Positions 40,778 to 49,799 of a stretch of 64,000 nt of DNA are shown one piece after another (position 1 is the first letter of the stretch; each line of letters starts with the position of its first letter). The DNA comes from JAWKSY01 sp041402125 (GTDB taxonomy: Bacteria; Planctomycetota; GCA-002687715; DRQF01): contig JAWKSY010000013.1 in NCBI GenBank assembly GCA_041402125.1, positions 1 to 64,000 of the forward strand, in the 5' to 3' direction. Position numbers and translations under genes: made by a program. A model generated the notes under the pieces. It saw nothing but the letters and a program-made list of their open reading frames with translations. It did not search any database and had not been told where the DNA came from.

Positions 40778-43387
40778 CTATTCAAGTCGGAGCGTCAGCC
40801 GGGTCGTCTCGCCCCCCGTCACGCGGACCTCGCGTTCGACCGAGGCCCGCCCGGGCGCGCGCACCGAGAGACGGTAGGTCCCCGGCGCGAGCGGCGGCGA
40901 GACGACGCGATTCCCCGTCGCGGAACAGGAGATCGCGAAGGAGTGCTCGTCGACCAGCGAGCCGTGCGGCGCCGCGATCGGCTCGCCCCGGGCGTCGAGG
41001 ACCGAAACCTCGATCCGACCCGCGGCCGCGAAGGTCAGATCGCCCAGCTCGAGATCGCCGCGCGCTTCCAGCGCGAAGGGACCGAAGCGGCGGTCGCCGC
41101 GATCCGGGAGCGCGATCGAGACGCGGTAGCCCTCACCCGCGGGGAAGGGGCCGACGCGGAAGCGCCCCGCCCCGTCAGTCTCGAGGTCCGGGATGATCCA
41201 GAGATCCGGACCGAAGACGGTGACGCGAGCCCCGGCGAGCGGCTCGCCGCCCGGCGCGACGACGCGCCCGGCGAGGAAGGCGGCGTGGGCGGTCCGCTCG
41301 TCCACGACGATCTCGACCTCCTTTCCGCCGGGGCGGAGCCCCTTCACCCGGAGGACGGGGAAGTGCTTCCAGCGGGGATCGTAGACCTCGATCTCGGTGG
41401 GGCGATCGCGGCGCGAGGGCGCGCCGAACCAGCCGCGCTCGTCGGTGACGAGGTGGTCGAACTCCCGGTCGTTCCAGTCCTCCTCCTGGACGCGGATCGA
41501 CCAACCCGCGAGCGGCCGACCGGCGACGTCGCGCAGGGAGCCCGCGAGCGCCATCGGCGCCGGGAATCGGAACTCGCGCTCGACGATCTCGCCCGCCCGG
41601 GCGACGACGACGACGTCCCGGAGCGCGCCGGAGCCGGCGGCGTGGCCCAGGAGCGGCCAGGAGCCGGGGCCGAGCTCGCCGACGACGAAGCGGCCCGCGC
41701 CGTCGCTCACCGCGCCGCGCGCCTCGAAGGCGCGGAAGGCGCCGCCGTGCGCGGACCCGACGTCGATCCGCGCGCCGGCCCGCGGGCGACCGGCGGCGTC
41801 GATCACGCGACCGCGAAGTCGGGCCTCGACCGGCATCACGAACTCGCGGACCTCGTCCGTCCCGGCCGCGGCGATCTCGAGGAGGTGGCGCCCGGGCGCC
41901 CGACCCGGGGCGCGGAGACGGAGCTCGACGCGACCCGCCGCGAGCCCCTCGACGACGAAGCGGCCGGAGGCGTCGGCGACCAGGTCGAGCGCCGGCGGCG
42001 TCTCGTTCTCGCGCGCGCCCTCGCCGTGCTCGCGCGCGAGCCGGCCCCGGACCCCGGCGACGGGGCGGCCCTTCTCGTCGACGACGCGCCCGCGCAGCGG
42101 CGGCGCGCCGACGGCGAGGACCAGGCGCCGGTCGGAGGCCTCGACGGGGAGGCCGACGAGCGGGTAGCGGGCGCTCGCGCCGTGAGCGGCCGCGCGGGCC
42201 GCGATGGAGTAGCCGCCGACCGAGCGGATCGCGAAGCGACCCTCGGCGTCGGTCGTCCCGGCGATCCCGCCGCGATCGGGATCGTTGTCCTGGGAGATCC
42301 AGAGCGCGGCGCCGGCGACGGGCCGCCCCGCCGCATCCACGACCACGCCCGAGACGTCGCGCCCGCGCGGCACGACGAGGACCTCGTCCGCTCGACCGTC
42401 CGCGACGAGGGCGCCGCCGCGGAGGGCTCGGTACTCGCGCCGCGGACCGGCGACCTCGAGCGCGAGACGCCCCTCCGCGTCCGTGCGCCGGTCGCGGGCC
42501 CGGAAGTCGCCGTCGGGCTCGTCGAGGTCGGTGACCCGGACGAGGATCCCCGACGCGGGCGTCCCGTCGGACCAGACGACGGTGAGGCTCGGCGCCTCCG
42601 CCCCCCGGCCCGTCCGCGAGGGGGCGGGAGGCAGGGAGCGCGGACGGCGCGCCTCGAGCGCGGATCCCTCGACGAGCGCGGCGCGGGCCGGCCCCGCGGC
42701 GGACGCGTCCTTCCGGCGCGGCGGCTCGGGCGCGTCACCTCCGGACCCGAGGACGGACCAGACGACCGCCCCGACGGCGACGAGTCCCGCGACGCCCGCG
42801 AGGAGGGGCGCGCGCCCCGCGAGGAGTCCGCGGGGCGCGGGGACGGACCCGCCGGCGCCGGACGACGCGACGAGCGGAAGGAGTCCCGCCCGCCAGTCGC
42901 GCTCCCCATCGTCGAGGCGACGCCTCAGCTCCGCCACGGCGCGACGGAGGCGGGTCTCGACGGCGCGCGGGGCGATGCCCTCCGCCGCCGCGATCTCGGC
43001 CGTCGAGCGACCTTCGTGGTAGCGCATCACGATGGCGCGGCGGAGCGGCGCGTCGAGGGCGCTCACCGCCGCCGCGAGCTCGGCGAGGAGCGCGGCGCGC
43101 GACTCCGACGCCCGCGGATCGACCGCGTCCGGAGTCGCTGAGGCGGACTCGCGGAAGCGCCGCCGCAGTCCCTCACGGTGCCGGTTGGCGGCGCGGCGGC
43201 CGAGGACGCGGGCGAAGAGCGCGCGCGGCGCCCTCAGGTCCTCCGGCGGGCGCTCGAGGAGCGCCAGCGCCGCATCCTGCGCGAGGTCCTCGGCCTCGGC
43301 GGCATCACCCACCAACCGGCCGGCGAGGCGGCGGAGGAAGGCGGCGTCGCGTTCGAGAGCGGCGTGGAGGGCGGCGGCGTCGGACAT
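40778..43387 (-). CDS. ECF sigma factor fused to a membrane helix and carboxypeptidase-regulatory-like domains
   Basis: 869 residues. Residues about 1-165 are an ECF sigma factor: region 2 with LVGDAAEAEDLAQDAALALLERP, region 4 with LDAPLRRAIVMRYHEGRSTAEIAAAEGIAPRAVETRLRRAV. One transmembrane helix follows at about 200-222 (LLAGRAPLLAGVAGLVAVGAVVWSVLG). The rest holds about six carboxypeptidase-regulatory-like (CarboxypepD_reg) units, recognised by V(V)DAAGRPVAGA, DAEGRFAIRSV, VVDEKGRPVAGVRG, DASGRFVVEGL, VIDAAGRPRAG and GAGRFRVGPF. The layout suggests a membrane-tethered sigma factor with an extracytoplasmic sensing stalk, released or switched by a signal; this is inference. No separate anti-sigma gene is adjacent. 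The start is ATG 43387. Confidence 0.87.
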   Translation of the reverse strand: MSDAAALHAALERDAAFLRRLAGRLVGDAAEAEDLAQDAALALLERPPEDLRAPRALFARVLGRRAANRHREGLRRRFRESASATPDAVDPRASESRAALLAELAAAVSALDAPLRRAIVMRYHEGRSTAEIAAAEGIAPRAVETRLRRAVAELRRRLDDGERDWRAGLLPLVASSGAGGSVPAPRGLLAGRAPLLAGVAGLVAVGAVVWSVLGSGGDAPEPPRRKDASAAGPARAALVEGSALEARRPRSLPPAPSRTGRGAEAPSLTVVWSDGTPASGILVRVTDLDEPDGDFRARDRRTDAEGRLALEVAGPRREYRALRGGALVADGRADEVLVVPRGRDVSGVVVDAAGRPVAGAALWISQDNDPDRGGIAGTTDAEGRFAIRSVGGYSIAARAAAHGASARYPLVGLPVEASDRRLVLAVGAPPLRGRVVDEKGRPVAGVRGRLAREHGEGARENETPPALDLVADASGRFVVEGLAAGRVELRLRAPGRAPGRHLLEIAAAGTDEVREFVMPVEARLRGRVIDAAGRPRAGARIDVGSAHGGAFRAFEARGAVSDGAGRFVVGELGPGSWPLLGHAAGSGALRDVVVVARAGEIVEREFRFPAPMALAGSLRDVAGRPLAGWSIRVQEEDWNDREFDHLVTDERGWFGAPSRRDRPTEIEVYDPRWKHFPVLRVKGLRPGGKEVEIVVDERTAHAAFLAGRVVAPGGEPLAGARVTVFGPDLWIIPDLETDGAGRFRVGPFPAGEGYRVSIALPDRGDRRFGPFALEARGDLELGDLTFAAAGRIEVSVLDARGEPIAAPHGSLVDEHSFAISCSATGNRVVSPPLAPGTYRLSVRAPGRASVEREVRVTGGETTRLTLRLE

Positions 43388-43494
43388 GGCGGGGACTCCG
43401 GTTCCGGGACCCGAGGGAGACCGCCGCCGTCGCGCGGCGGGCGGTGCGTTCTCCCCTCGATCACCGCCGGGCGCGGGATCCCGTCAGGAAACCC

Positions 43495-44148
43495 TCAGGA
43501 ATCCCGGCGCCTCCAGATGGCGAAGCGCTCGGCGCGCCCGCGACTCTCGGCCCGGTCGATGACCTCCTCGTCGAGGACGAGCTCGAAGCGCTCTCCCAGC
43601 GCCGCGCTCATGTCCGCGACGGTGAGGCCGAAGGGCGGACCGCCCTCCTCCGCCGGCTTCCCCACCGGGAAGACGAGCGCGGCGAGCCGCCCGCCGGGGG
43701 CGAGCAGGCGCCCGGCCGCGGCGCCCCAGTCGGCGCGGCGCTCCGGCGGGATCGCGCAGAAGAAGGTGTGCTCGAGCCAGAGCCGGTAGCGCCCCTCGTC
43801 GGCGTGGGCGAACACGTCCTCGCGGAGGTAGCGCCCCCCGGCGCCGGCGAGCCCGACGTCGATCCCGGCCGCGGGCGCGGCGAAGTCCATCGCCGTGACC
43901 GCCCAGCCGAGGCCGGCGAGCAGCATCGCGTCGTGGCCGGCGCCGCAGCCCGGCACGATCGCCTCGCCGCGCTCGCCGTCGGCCCGGTCGTCGCACAGCT
44001 CGTCGGCGCGCCGGCGGAACTCCGGGTGAGCCTCGCCGAGGTCCCAGGGGGTGATGTCGCGGTCCCAGAAGAAGGTCCAGAAACCGGCTTCGGAGGACGG
44101 AAGGTCGGGAGGCGTGACGCCTTCGGGCAGGTGTTCTTCGAGTGCCAT
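43495..44148 (-). CDS. Thiopurine S-methyltransferase-family SAM methyltransferase
   Basis: Class I SAM-dependent methyltransferase of the TPMT type, 217 residues. FWDRDITPWDLGEAHPEF near residue 27-44 is the characteristic N-terminal TPMT block. The SAM site VPGCGAGHDAMLLAGLGWAVTAMDFA (about 65-90) is also clear, followed by FFCAIPPERRADWGAAAGRLLAPGGRLAALVFP. Bacterial members methylate thiols, selenium or tellurium compounds or halides; the substrate here is unknown. The start is ATG 44148. It is divergent from the HAD gene and 107 nt downstream of the sigma-factor fusion gene. Confidence 0.87.
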   Translation of the reverse strand: MALEEHLPEGVTPPDLPSSEAGFWTFFWDRDITPWDLGEAHPEFRRRADELCDDRADGERGEAIVPGCGAGHDAMLLAGLGWAVTAMDFAAPAAGIDVGLAGAGGRYLREDVFAHADEGRYRLWLEHTFFCAIPPERRADWGAAAGRLLAPGGRLAALVFPVGKPAEEGGPPFGLTVADMSAALGERFELVLDEEVIDRAESRGRAERFAIWRRRDS

Positions 44149-44294
44149 GGCCCATTCTCACCCGCGGGGCCCGCCGGGCAAGCACGCGGTTTCCCCGGGG
44201 CCGGCCGCGAGGGCCGGAAACGGCCGGAACGAGCGTTGAGGATTGGCCTTCCGCGTGTCATCCTCTCAACGACTGGGGTGTGGAGGAGAACGCC

Positions 44295-45026
44295 GTGAGC
44301 TTCGTGTCGTGCATCATCTGGGATCTGGACGGCACCCTCATCGACTCCGCTCCGGACATCGCCTACGTCGTCAACCGCGTCCGCTGGAAGTTCGGCATGT
44401 CGCCCCTCGAGGAGGGTCACATCCGGGCCTTCCTCGGTGACGGCGCCAACGCCCTGATCGAGCGCGCCATCTTCGGCATCGTCGACGACGTGGCGCTCCG
44501 CCCCAGCGAGCGCCTGCCGCGCAGCGCCGCCGACGTCGAGGAGGTGGTGGACCAGTTCCGCTACATCTACTCCGAGTACCCGGTGGTCAAGACCACCCTG
44601 CGCAAGGGCGTCGCCCCGATCCTCAAGCACTGGCAGGAGCAGGGCACGGCGCAGGTCGTCCTGACGAACAAGCCGCACGCCATCACCAAGGAGGTCCTGA
44701 AGGCCCTCCACCTGGACAAGGTCTTCGACCTCGTCCTCGGCCGCGGCGGCTTCGACGACGAGGGCATCCCGCTCCCCTACAAGCCGGACGCCCGCCTCGG
44801 CACCTACATCCTGGATCAGACCGGCGCCTCCCCGGAGGAGACCTTCGTCGTCGGGGACGGGGTGCCCGACATCGAGTTCGCGAAGAACTGCGGCTTCAAG
44901 GTGATCGCGCTGCTCGACGGCTACACCGCGCCGGAGCGCCTGCTCGACACCACGCCCAACCTCGACCTCGCCGCGACCTCGATCCAGCACGTCCAGGACC
45001 TGCTGCTCGCCAACCACGACGGCTGA
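44295..45026 (+). CDS. HAD-family hydrolase, phosphoglycolate phosphatase-like
   Basis: Haloacid-dehalogenase-fold phosphatase of 243 residues. Motif I is IIWDLDGTLIDSAPDI (nucleophile Asp10 and the general acid Asp12), a cap domain follows, motif II is VVLTNKPH, motif III is the YKPDA lysine and motif IV is FVVGDGVPDIEFAKNCG. The cap and the NKP sequence resemble phosphoglycolate phosphatase (Gph), which repairs 2-phosphoglycolate, but other phosphate esters are possible. The start is GTG 44295, strongly supported by GGAGGAGAACGCC just ahead; the open frame continues 51 codons upstream without support. It is convergent with the esterase gene, 13 nt between the stops. Confidence 0.88.
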   Translation: MSFVSCIIWDLDGTLIDSAPDIAYVVNRVRWKFGMSPLEEGHIRAFLGDGANALIERAIFGIVDDVALRPSERLPRSAADVEEVVDQFRYIYSEYPVVKTTLRKGVAPILKHWQEQGTAQVVLTNKPHAITKEVLKALHLDKVFDLVLGRGGFDDEGIPLPYKPDARLGTYILDQTGASPEETFVVGDGVPDIEFAKNCGFKVIALLDGYTAPERLLDTTPNLDLAATSIQHVQDLLLANHDG

Positions 45027-45039
45027 TTCCCCCCGGGGA

Positions 45040-45993
45040 TCAGAAGACGCCGGTCCAGCCGCGGATCTCGTCGCGGCGGAAGATCTCGTCGTGGAGCTGG
45101 AGCGTGCCCTCCAGGTGACGGTCGGCCCAGTACCAGGTGTGGCGGGCCCGCCGCGCGAGGACGAGCTGGGATCCCTCGAAGCTGAGCTCGATCCCCCGAC
45201 TCTCGAGGGCGTCGACGAGCGCGCGCGTCCGGTCGAGGTTGCCGACGCGCTCGGTGCCCGCGGCGCGCACGTGGAAGACGCTGCGCTTCAGCGCGGCGAA
45301 GCGCCGGCCGCGCGCGGTCTCGATCAGCGTGATCGGGTTGTGGCGCTCCATCTTCGCCCGATCCCAGCGTCCGTCCCGCGAGAAGTAGGGCGCGCAGGTC
45401 TCGGAGAACCAGAGCCGGTCGGCGCGGCCGGCGGGGCCGCGGCGCGGGTCGATCTGACCGGGCCACATGAAGGAGCCGTCGTAGGCGCCCACGGATCCGA
45501 AGTGCTCGGGATGCCGCGTGCCGAGCAGGACCGCCGAGTAGCCGCCCATGCTGAAGCCGTCGAGGCCGGTCGAGCGGGGCCCGACGCGCACGCGGAGGTT
45601 TTCCTCGACCCAGCTCTTGATCTCGAAGAAGTGGGCCGAGAGACGACCGTTCCCGAGCCCCGCCTCCTCGGCGTCGGCGCTCCAGTCGACGGGGACGCCC
45701 TGGTGCATCCGCGAGCGGTCCATGAAGCCGGGGAGCACCACGACGAGCGGGTCGATCCGACCGGTGGCGATGGCGCGATCGAGGATCGCGGTGAGCCCCG
45801 GTCGCCCGTCCTGGTCGCCGACCCATTCCGTCTCGTGGCCGCGGAAGAGATAGAGAACCGGGTAGCGACGCGGCGCGAGGCCGTAACCCGCTGGTAGATA
45901 AAGTCCGAAGCGGCGCAGGACCCCGAGGCGCGAAAAGGGCAGGGTCACCCAATCCAGCCGTCGTCCCTCGCCCTGAATGACCTCGTCGACCAT
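45040..45993 (-). CDS. Alpha/beta-hydrolase esterase (esterase D/Fes type, PF00756-like)
   Basis: Serine esterase of 317 residues with no signal peptide. RRFGLYLPAGYGLAPRRYPVLYLFRGHETEW is the typical early strand/oxyanion region, with PLVVVLPGFMDRS next. The nucleophile elbow is LDGFSMGGYSAVLLG. WYWADRHLEGTLQ near the C-terminus supplies a possible His. The family includes esterase D, enterochelin esterase and mycolyltransferases; which reaction this one performs is not clear. The start is ATG 45993 with TAGGA 8 nt upstream. The frame runs 73 codons further up over the promoter region of the divergent LTD gene, and I do not use that extension. Confidence 0.8.
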   Translation of the reverse strand: MVDEVIQGEGRRLDWVTLPFSRLGVLRRFGLYLPAGYGLAPRRYPVLYLFRGHETEWVGDQDGRPGLTAILDRAIATGRIDPLVVVLPGFMDRSRMHQGVPVDWSADAEEAGLGNGRLSAHFFEIKSWVEENLRVRVGPRSTGLDGFSMGGYSAVLLGTRHPEHFGSVGAYDGSFMWPGQIDPRRGPAGRADRLWFSETCAPYFSRDGRWDRAKMERHNPITLIETARGRRFAALKRSVFHVRAAGTERVGNLDRTRALVDALESRGIELSFEGSQLVLARRARHTWYWADRHLEGTLQLHDEIFRRDEIRGWTGVF

Positions 45994-46199
45994 GCCGGAT
46001 CCTACCGCGCGCGGCGCGAAGGGAAAGGAGGGGGCGCGGCTCCCCGGCGCGGGGATCCCGTCGCTCCGAAATCCCGCGCGCATGCTTTTGTCGCGCGGAG
46101 CATGCATGCCGTATCGTCTAGGGCCCTCGCCCTCCGCGAGGAAACTCCGATCGCCCCGCCCGGCGGTCCGGATTCCGGAATCCCGTCGGGAGCCGCAGC

Positions 46200-48305
46200 A
46201 TGAGAACGTCACCCGGACTCGTCGCCCTCGCCCTCCTCATCGCGGCGATCTCCGCGCCGGCGCAGGTCGTCATCAACGAGGTGAACACCGGCGTCAGCGC
46301 CGACTACGTCGAGATCGCGAACCTCTCCGCGAGCGCGGTCGACCTCTCCGGCTGGCGCTTCCTCTGGTTCGAGGACATCCAGAATCCGGGAGGCACCGTC
46401 TTCACCTTCCCGGGCACCGCGGGCTCCGGCCAAGTGGTGCTGGCCCCCGACGAGGTCCTCGTCCTCACCGACGATCCGACCGCGGCCCAGCCGCTCGTCC
46501 CCGCCGGAGTGATGAAGCTCGCCTTCGGCTTCAACGTGACCTGGAACTCGGGCGAGGCCGGCTCGGCCCTCCTCGCCGACGCGGCCGGAAACGGCATCGA
46601 CTACTGGGCCCACGGCAACCCGAACCTCTTCCTCTGCCCCTTCGAGGCCGCGACCTACCTCGGTCTGCCCACGCCCTCGCCGACGACGGCGATGTGGTCG
46701 GGCGTCGCGAGCCCCCTGCTCGGCGGCGTCAACTCCCTGGACGCCCACGTCCGGCACGGCCGCGTCGACACCGATTCGGCCGCGGACTGGACCATGCTCC
46801 CCGACGGCGACGGCTCGCCGGGGACGCTCAACCGCTTCCAGTCCCTGACCGACGTGGACGGCCTGCCGCCCACCGCGACGTTCACCGCGAGCGCGACGAG
46901 CGGCCTCTCACCCCTCGTCGTCAACTTCACGAACACCTCGCTGGGTGACTGCACGCTGGTCTCGCGCACCTGGGACTTCGACGCCACGGGGATGTTCGGC
47001 GCCCAGACGAGCGGCGATCACAACGTCTCGCACGTCTTCACGACGCCGGCCGGCACGCCGCCGGGCGCCTCCGTGACCTTCGACGTCATCCTCACGCTCC
47101 TCGACGCTTGCGGCGGCGCGAACGCGAGCATGATCACGACGATCACCGTCACCGAGCCCGTGACGATCGTCCCGCAGAGCATCGGCTTCGCCGAGGATTT
47201 CGAAGGTCCCGTCTCCGTCAACGGCACGACCGCCGATCCCGCCCACGGTTGGGACATCCGTCTGCCCGACCCCGCGTCGCGCTTCCAGACCGTGGACCCG
47301 CGGAGCTTCTCCGCCGGCCCCCTCTACGCCGACCCCACGCTCAACTCCGGCCCCACCGTCGCGATGTTCGACAGCTCCGCGAACACCGTCAGCGCCCGCG
47401 TCGACCTCGTCCTCCACATCGACGGCGACGCCATCGCCCAGCAGGTGGGATCGGGCGAGTTCCGCGTCCGGATGTGGCTCTACTCCAACGGCGACGAGCT
47501 GGACGCGGACGACGTCATCGCCTTCCAGGACGGCGTCACGCCCGGGAACGGAGTCGATCGCCAGGGCGTCTCGACCGGGCTCGCCGGCCTCGACGGGCTC
47601 CTCGAGGTCCACCTCGCGGACTGGCACGCGGCCGTCGTCTCGCCGCAGACCTGGCGCGAGGTCGAGTTCGTCTTCGACGCGGCCTTCTTCGCGGCGCACC
47701 CCACGCTCGCGACGCCGGGCAGCGGCAACGCCGGCGACTACCGCATCATCATCCGCCACCGCGACGACTTCGGCTTCGCGAGCAACGACGGCCTGCTCCT
47801 CGATCGCGTCCGCATCTACGGGCCGGTCGTGCCGGGACCCGGCGAGGGCGGGCTCGCGGGGGCGGCCCGCATGGACCTGAACGACGCCACCAACGCGAAC
47901 GGGAACGCCGTGGGAACGCCGGGCGACGAGGCCGGCCCCTTCTTCACGAGCGCGACGCCGGGCTCGCCGCTCGTCTTCGTCTTCGAGGGCGAGCCGAACC
48001 AGCCGCTCCTCCTCATCGCGGGCAACCTCAACCCCGGGGCCGCGGCCTTCCCCGTCGGACAGCTCGACATCGGCGGCGCGATCGACCCGATGAACGGGAT
48101 CCCCACCGGCATCTCGATCCTCGCCGACGGCAACCGGCCGGACTTCGTCAACTCGCTCTTCAACACCACGCCGTCCGGCACCCAGGTGATCCAGCTCACG
48201 ACCCCGGCCTTCCCGCCGGGTTTCGTGACGACCCTGCAGGCCGTCATGTTCAACAGCGTCTCGGTCATCCGGATCTCCAACGCCATCCGCTTCGAGATCC
48301 TCTGA
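46200..48305 (+). CDS. Secreted lamin-tail-domain protein with PKD-like region
   Basis: Exported protein of 701 residues; signal peptide MRTSPGLVALALLIAAISAPAQ. A lamin-tail domain covers about 23-150: VVINEVNTGVSADYVEIANLSASAVDLSGWRF, VLAPDEVLVLTDD, then SLDAHVRHGRVDTDSAADWTM and SPGTLNRF near its end. A PKD-like segment (about 225-320) has PLVVNFTNTSLGDCTLVSRTWDFD. The C-terminal half is beta-rich with an autolysin-like or adhesion-like character but no named domain. Such proteins are surface-exposed or secreted; no anchor motif is seen. The start is ATG 46200. A hairpin follows the stop. Confidence 0.83.
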   Translation: MRTSPGLVALALLIAAISAPAQVVINEVNTGVSADYVEIANLSASAVDLSGWRFLWFEDIQNPGGTVFTFPGTAGSGQVVLAPDEVLVLTDDPTAAQPLVPAGVMKLAFGFNVTWNSGEAGSALLADAAGNGIDYWAHGNPNLFLCPFEAATYLGLPTPSPTTAMWSGVASPLLGGVNSLDAHVRHGRVDTDSAADWTMLPDGDGSPGTLNRFQSLTDVDGLPPTATFTASATSGLSPLVVNFTNTSLGDCTLVSRTWDFDATGMFGAQTSGDHNVSHVFTTPAGTPPGASVTFDVILTLLDACGGANASMITTITVTEPVTIVPQSIGFAEDFEGPVSVNGTTADPAHGWDIRLPDPASRFQTVDPRSFSAGPLYADPTLNSGPTVAMFDSSANTVSARVDLVLHIDGDAIAQQVGSGEFRVRMWLYSNGDELDADDVIAFQDGVTPGNGVDRQGVSTGLAGLDGLLEVHLADWHAAVVSPQTWREVEFVFDAAFFAAHPTLATPGSGNAGDYRIIIRHRDDFGFASNDGLLLDRVRIYGPVVPGPGEGGLAGAARMDLNDATNANGNAVGTPGDEAGPFFTSATPGSPLVFVFEGEPNQPLLLIAGNLNPGAAAFPVGQLDIGGAIDPMNGIPTGISILADGNRPDFVNSLFNTTPSGTQVIQLTTPAFPPGFVTTLQAVMFNSVSVIRISNAIRFEIL

Positions 48306-48318
48306 CCTCACCGAGGGC

Positions 48319-48348
48319 GCGACTCCGCCCCCACCCGGGCGGAGTCGC
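48319..48348 (+). terminator. Terminator-like hairpin after the lamin-tail gene
   Basis: A perfect 12-bp stem, GCGACTCCGCCC with GGGCGGAGTCGC around CCACCC, 14 nt past the stop codon. The downstream ATCTTCATG is only weakly T-rich. Confidence 0.6.
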
Positions 48349-48410
48349 ATCTTCATGTCGCCTTCATCTGCACCCCCGTGCCGGCCGATCTTCATGCGAG
48401 GAGGTCCGGC

Positions 48411-49648
48411 ATGGGCGAATACAGAGGCGACATCCCGACCTGGATCGGACGGCAGCCGCTCTTCGACGCGCAGATGGACGTCCGCGCCTACCAGCTCCTC
48501 GCCGCCCGCTCCGGCGACGACGGCGAGGCGGCGCCCGCGCCCGACGTCGCGGCGCGCTTCTGGACGACCTTCATCGAGCTCGGACTCGAGGAGGTCTCCT
48601 CGTCCCAGCCGGCCTACCTCGCGGTCGACCGCGACTTCCTCCTCGCCGGCTGCGCCACCCTGTTCGCGGACGAGCGCGTGGCCTTCGAGATCCCGGCCGA
48701 CCTCCCGCTCGACCCCACGCTGCGCACCTGCATCGATCGTCTCGTGCGGGACGGCTACCGCTTCGTCCTCGACGACTTCCGCCCGGCCGCCGAGCCGGCG
48801 CCGAGATGCTCGCGCTCGCCAGCGGCGTGAAGATCGACGCCGCGGACGAGGAGGGCCTCGACTTCCTCTCGCGCCGCGTGGGAACGCTCCACCGTCAGGG
48901 CATCAGCGTCATCGCGAAGAACGTCGACACGCGCGAGCGCTTCGAGCGCTGCGTGAGCATCGGCGCCGATCGCTACCAGGGGCAGTTCCTCCAGGAACCG
49001 GAGCGGCTGGAATCCGGCGAGCTGCCGGTCGACCAGATCGCGCGTCTCGAGCTCCTGAGCGTCGTCAACGATCCCGAGGCGGGCATCGACCGCTTCGAGT
49101 CCGCGATCTCGAAGGACATCACGCTGTCCTACAAGCTCCTGCGCTACATCAACTCGGCGATGTTCTCGCTGCAGCGCGAGATCGGTTCGATCCGCCACGC
49201 GGTGACGATGCTCGGCATCCGCTGGACGCGGACCTGGTCGAATCTCGTGATCCTGTCCGCCGTCTCGGATCGCCCCCAGGCCGTCGTCACGACCGCGATG
49301 GTCCGGGCGAAGATGTGCGAGCAGCTCGCGCGCCGGCTCGGCTGCGCCGAACCGGAGTCGCACTTCACGGCGGGTCTGCTCTCGATGCTCGACGTCTTCC
49401 TCGGGCAGGACATGCACCGCATCCTCGAGCGCCTGCCGCTCGAGGAGGGCCTGCGCGACGCGCTGCTCGAGGGCACCGGCGAACGCGGCCTCGTCCTCGA
49501 GGCCGCCCGCGCCTACGAGCGTTCGATCTGGGAGGACGCCGTCTGCCCCGGACTCACGCCCGGAGACCTCCGCGACGCCTATCTCGACGCGCTCATCTTC
49601 GCGCGGGACACGCGACGCTTCCTCGGCGAGCTCGCGCCCGCCGCCTGA
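48411..49648 (+). pseudogene. EAL/HDOD (YuxH-like) signalling protein, interrupted by a one-base frameshift
   Basis: Putative cyclic-di-GMP-related regulatory protein. The first part, from ATG 48411 with GAGGAGG upstream, is MGEYRGDIPTWIGRQPLFDAQMDVRAYQLL, the start of the YuxH family, followed by an EAL-type fold to FVLDDFRPAAEP. The frame then breaks. A second frame picks up at EMLALASGVKIDAADEEGLDFL (GAG at 48803) and runs to the stop at 49648, with an HDOD domain (LELLSVVNDPEAGIDRFESAISKDITLSYKLLRYINSA...). Adding one base near 48800 (CCGGCG to CCGGCGG) would give an uninterrupted protein of about 413 residues. The EAL catalytic motif is absent, so the EAL part is probably binding-only. 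An assembly error is as likely as real decay. Confidence 0.8.
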
Positions 49649-49799
49649 TCCCGGATGAAGGTGTCTCCGCCGCCCGTCCCGGCGGCTCGCCCGACGAGCC
49701 CCGGGCGTCCGGACCTTCCTCGTTCCGACCGCCAGACGCGGCGAGGCGCCGGGCGGACGACGGAGACGTCGCCCTCGAACGCCGTGCCCGGGTCGGGGT

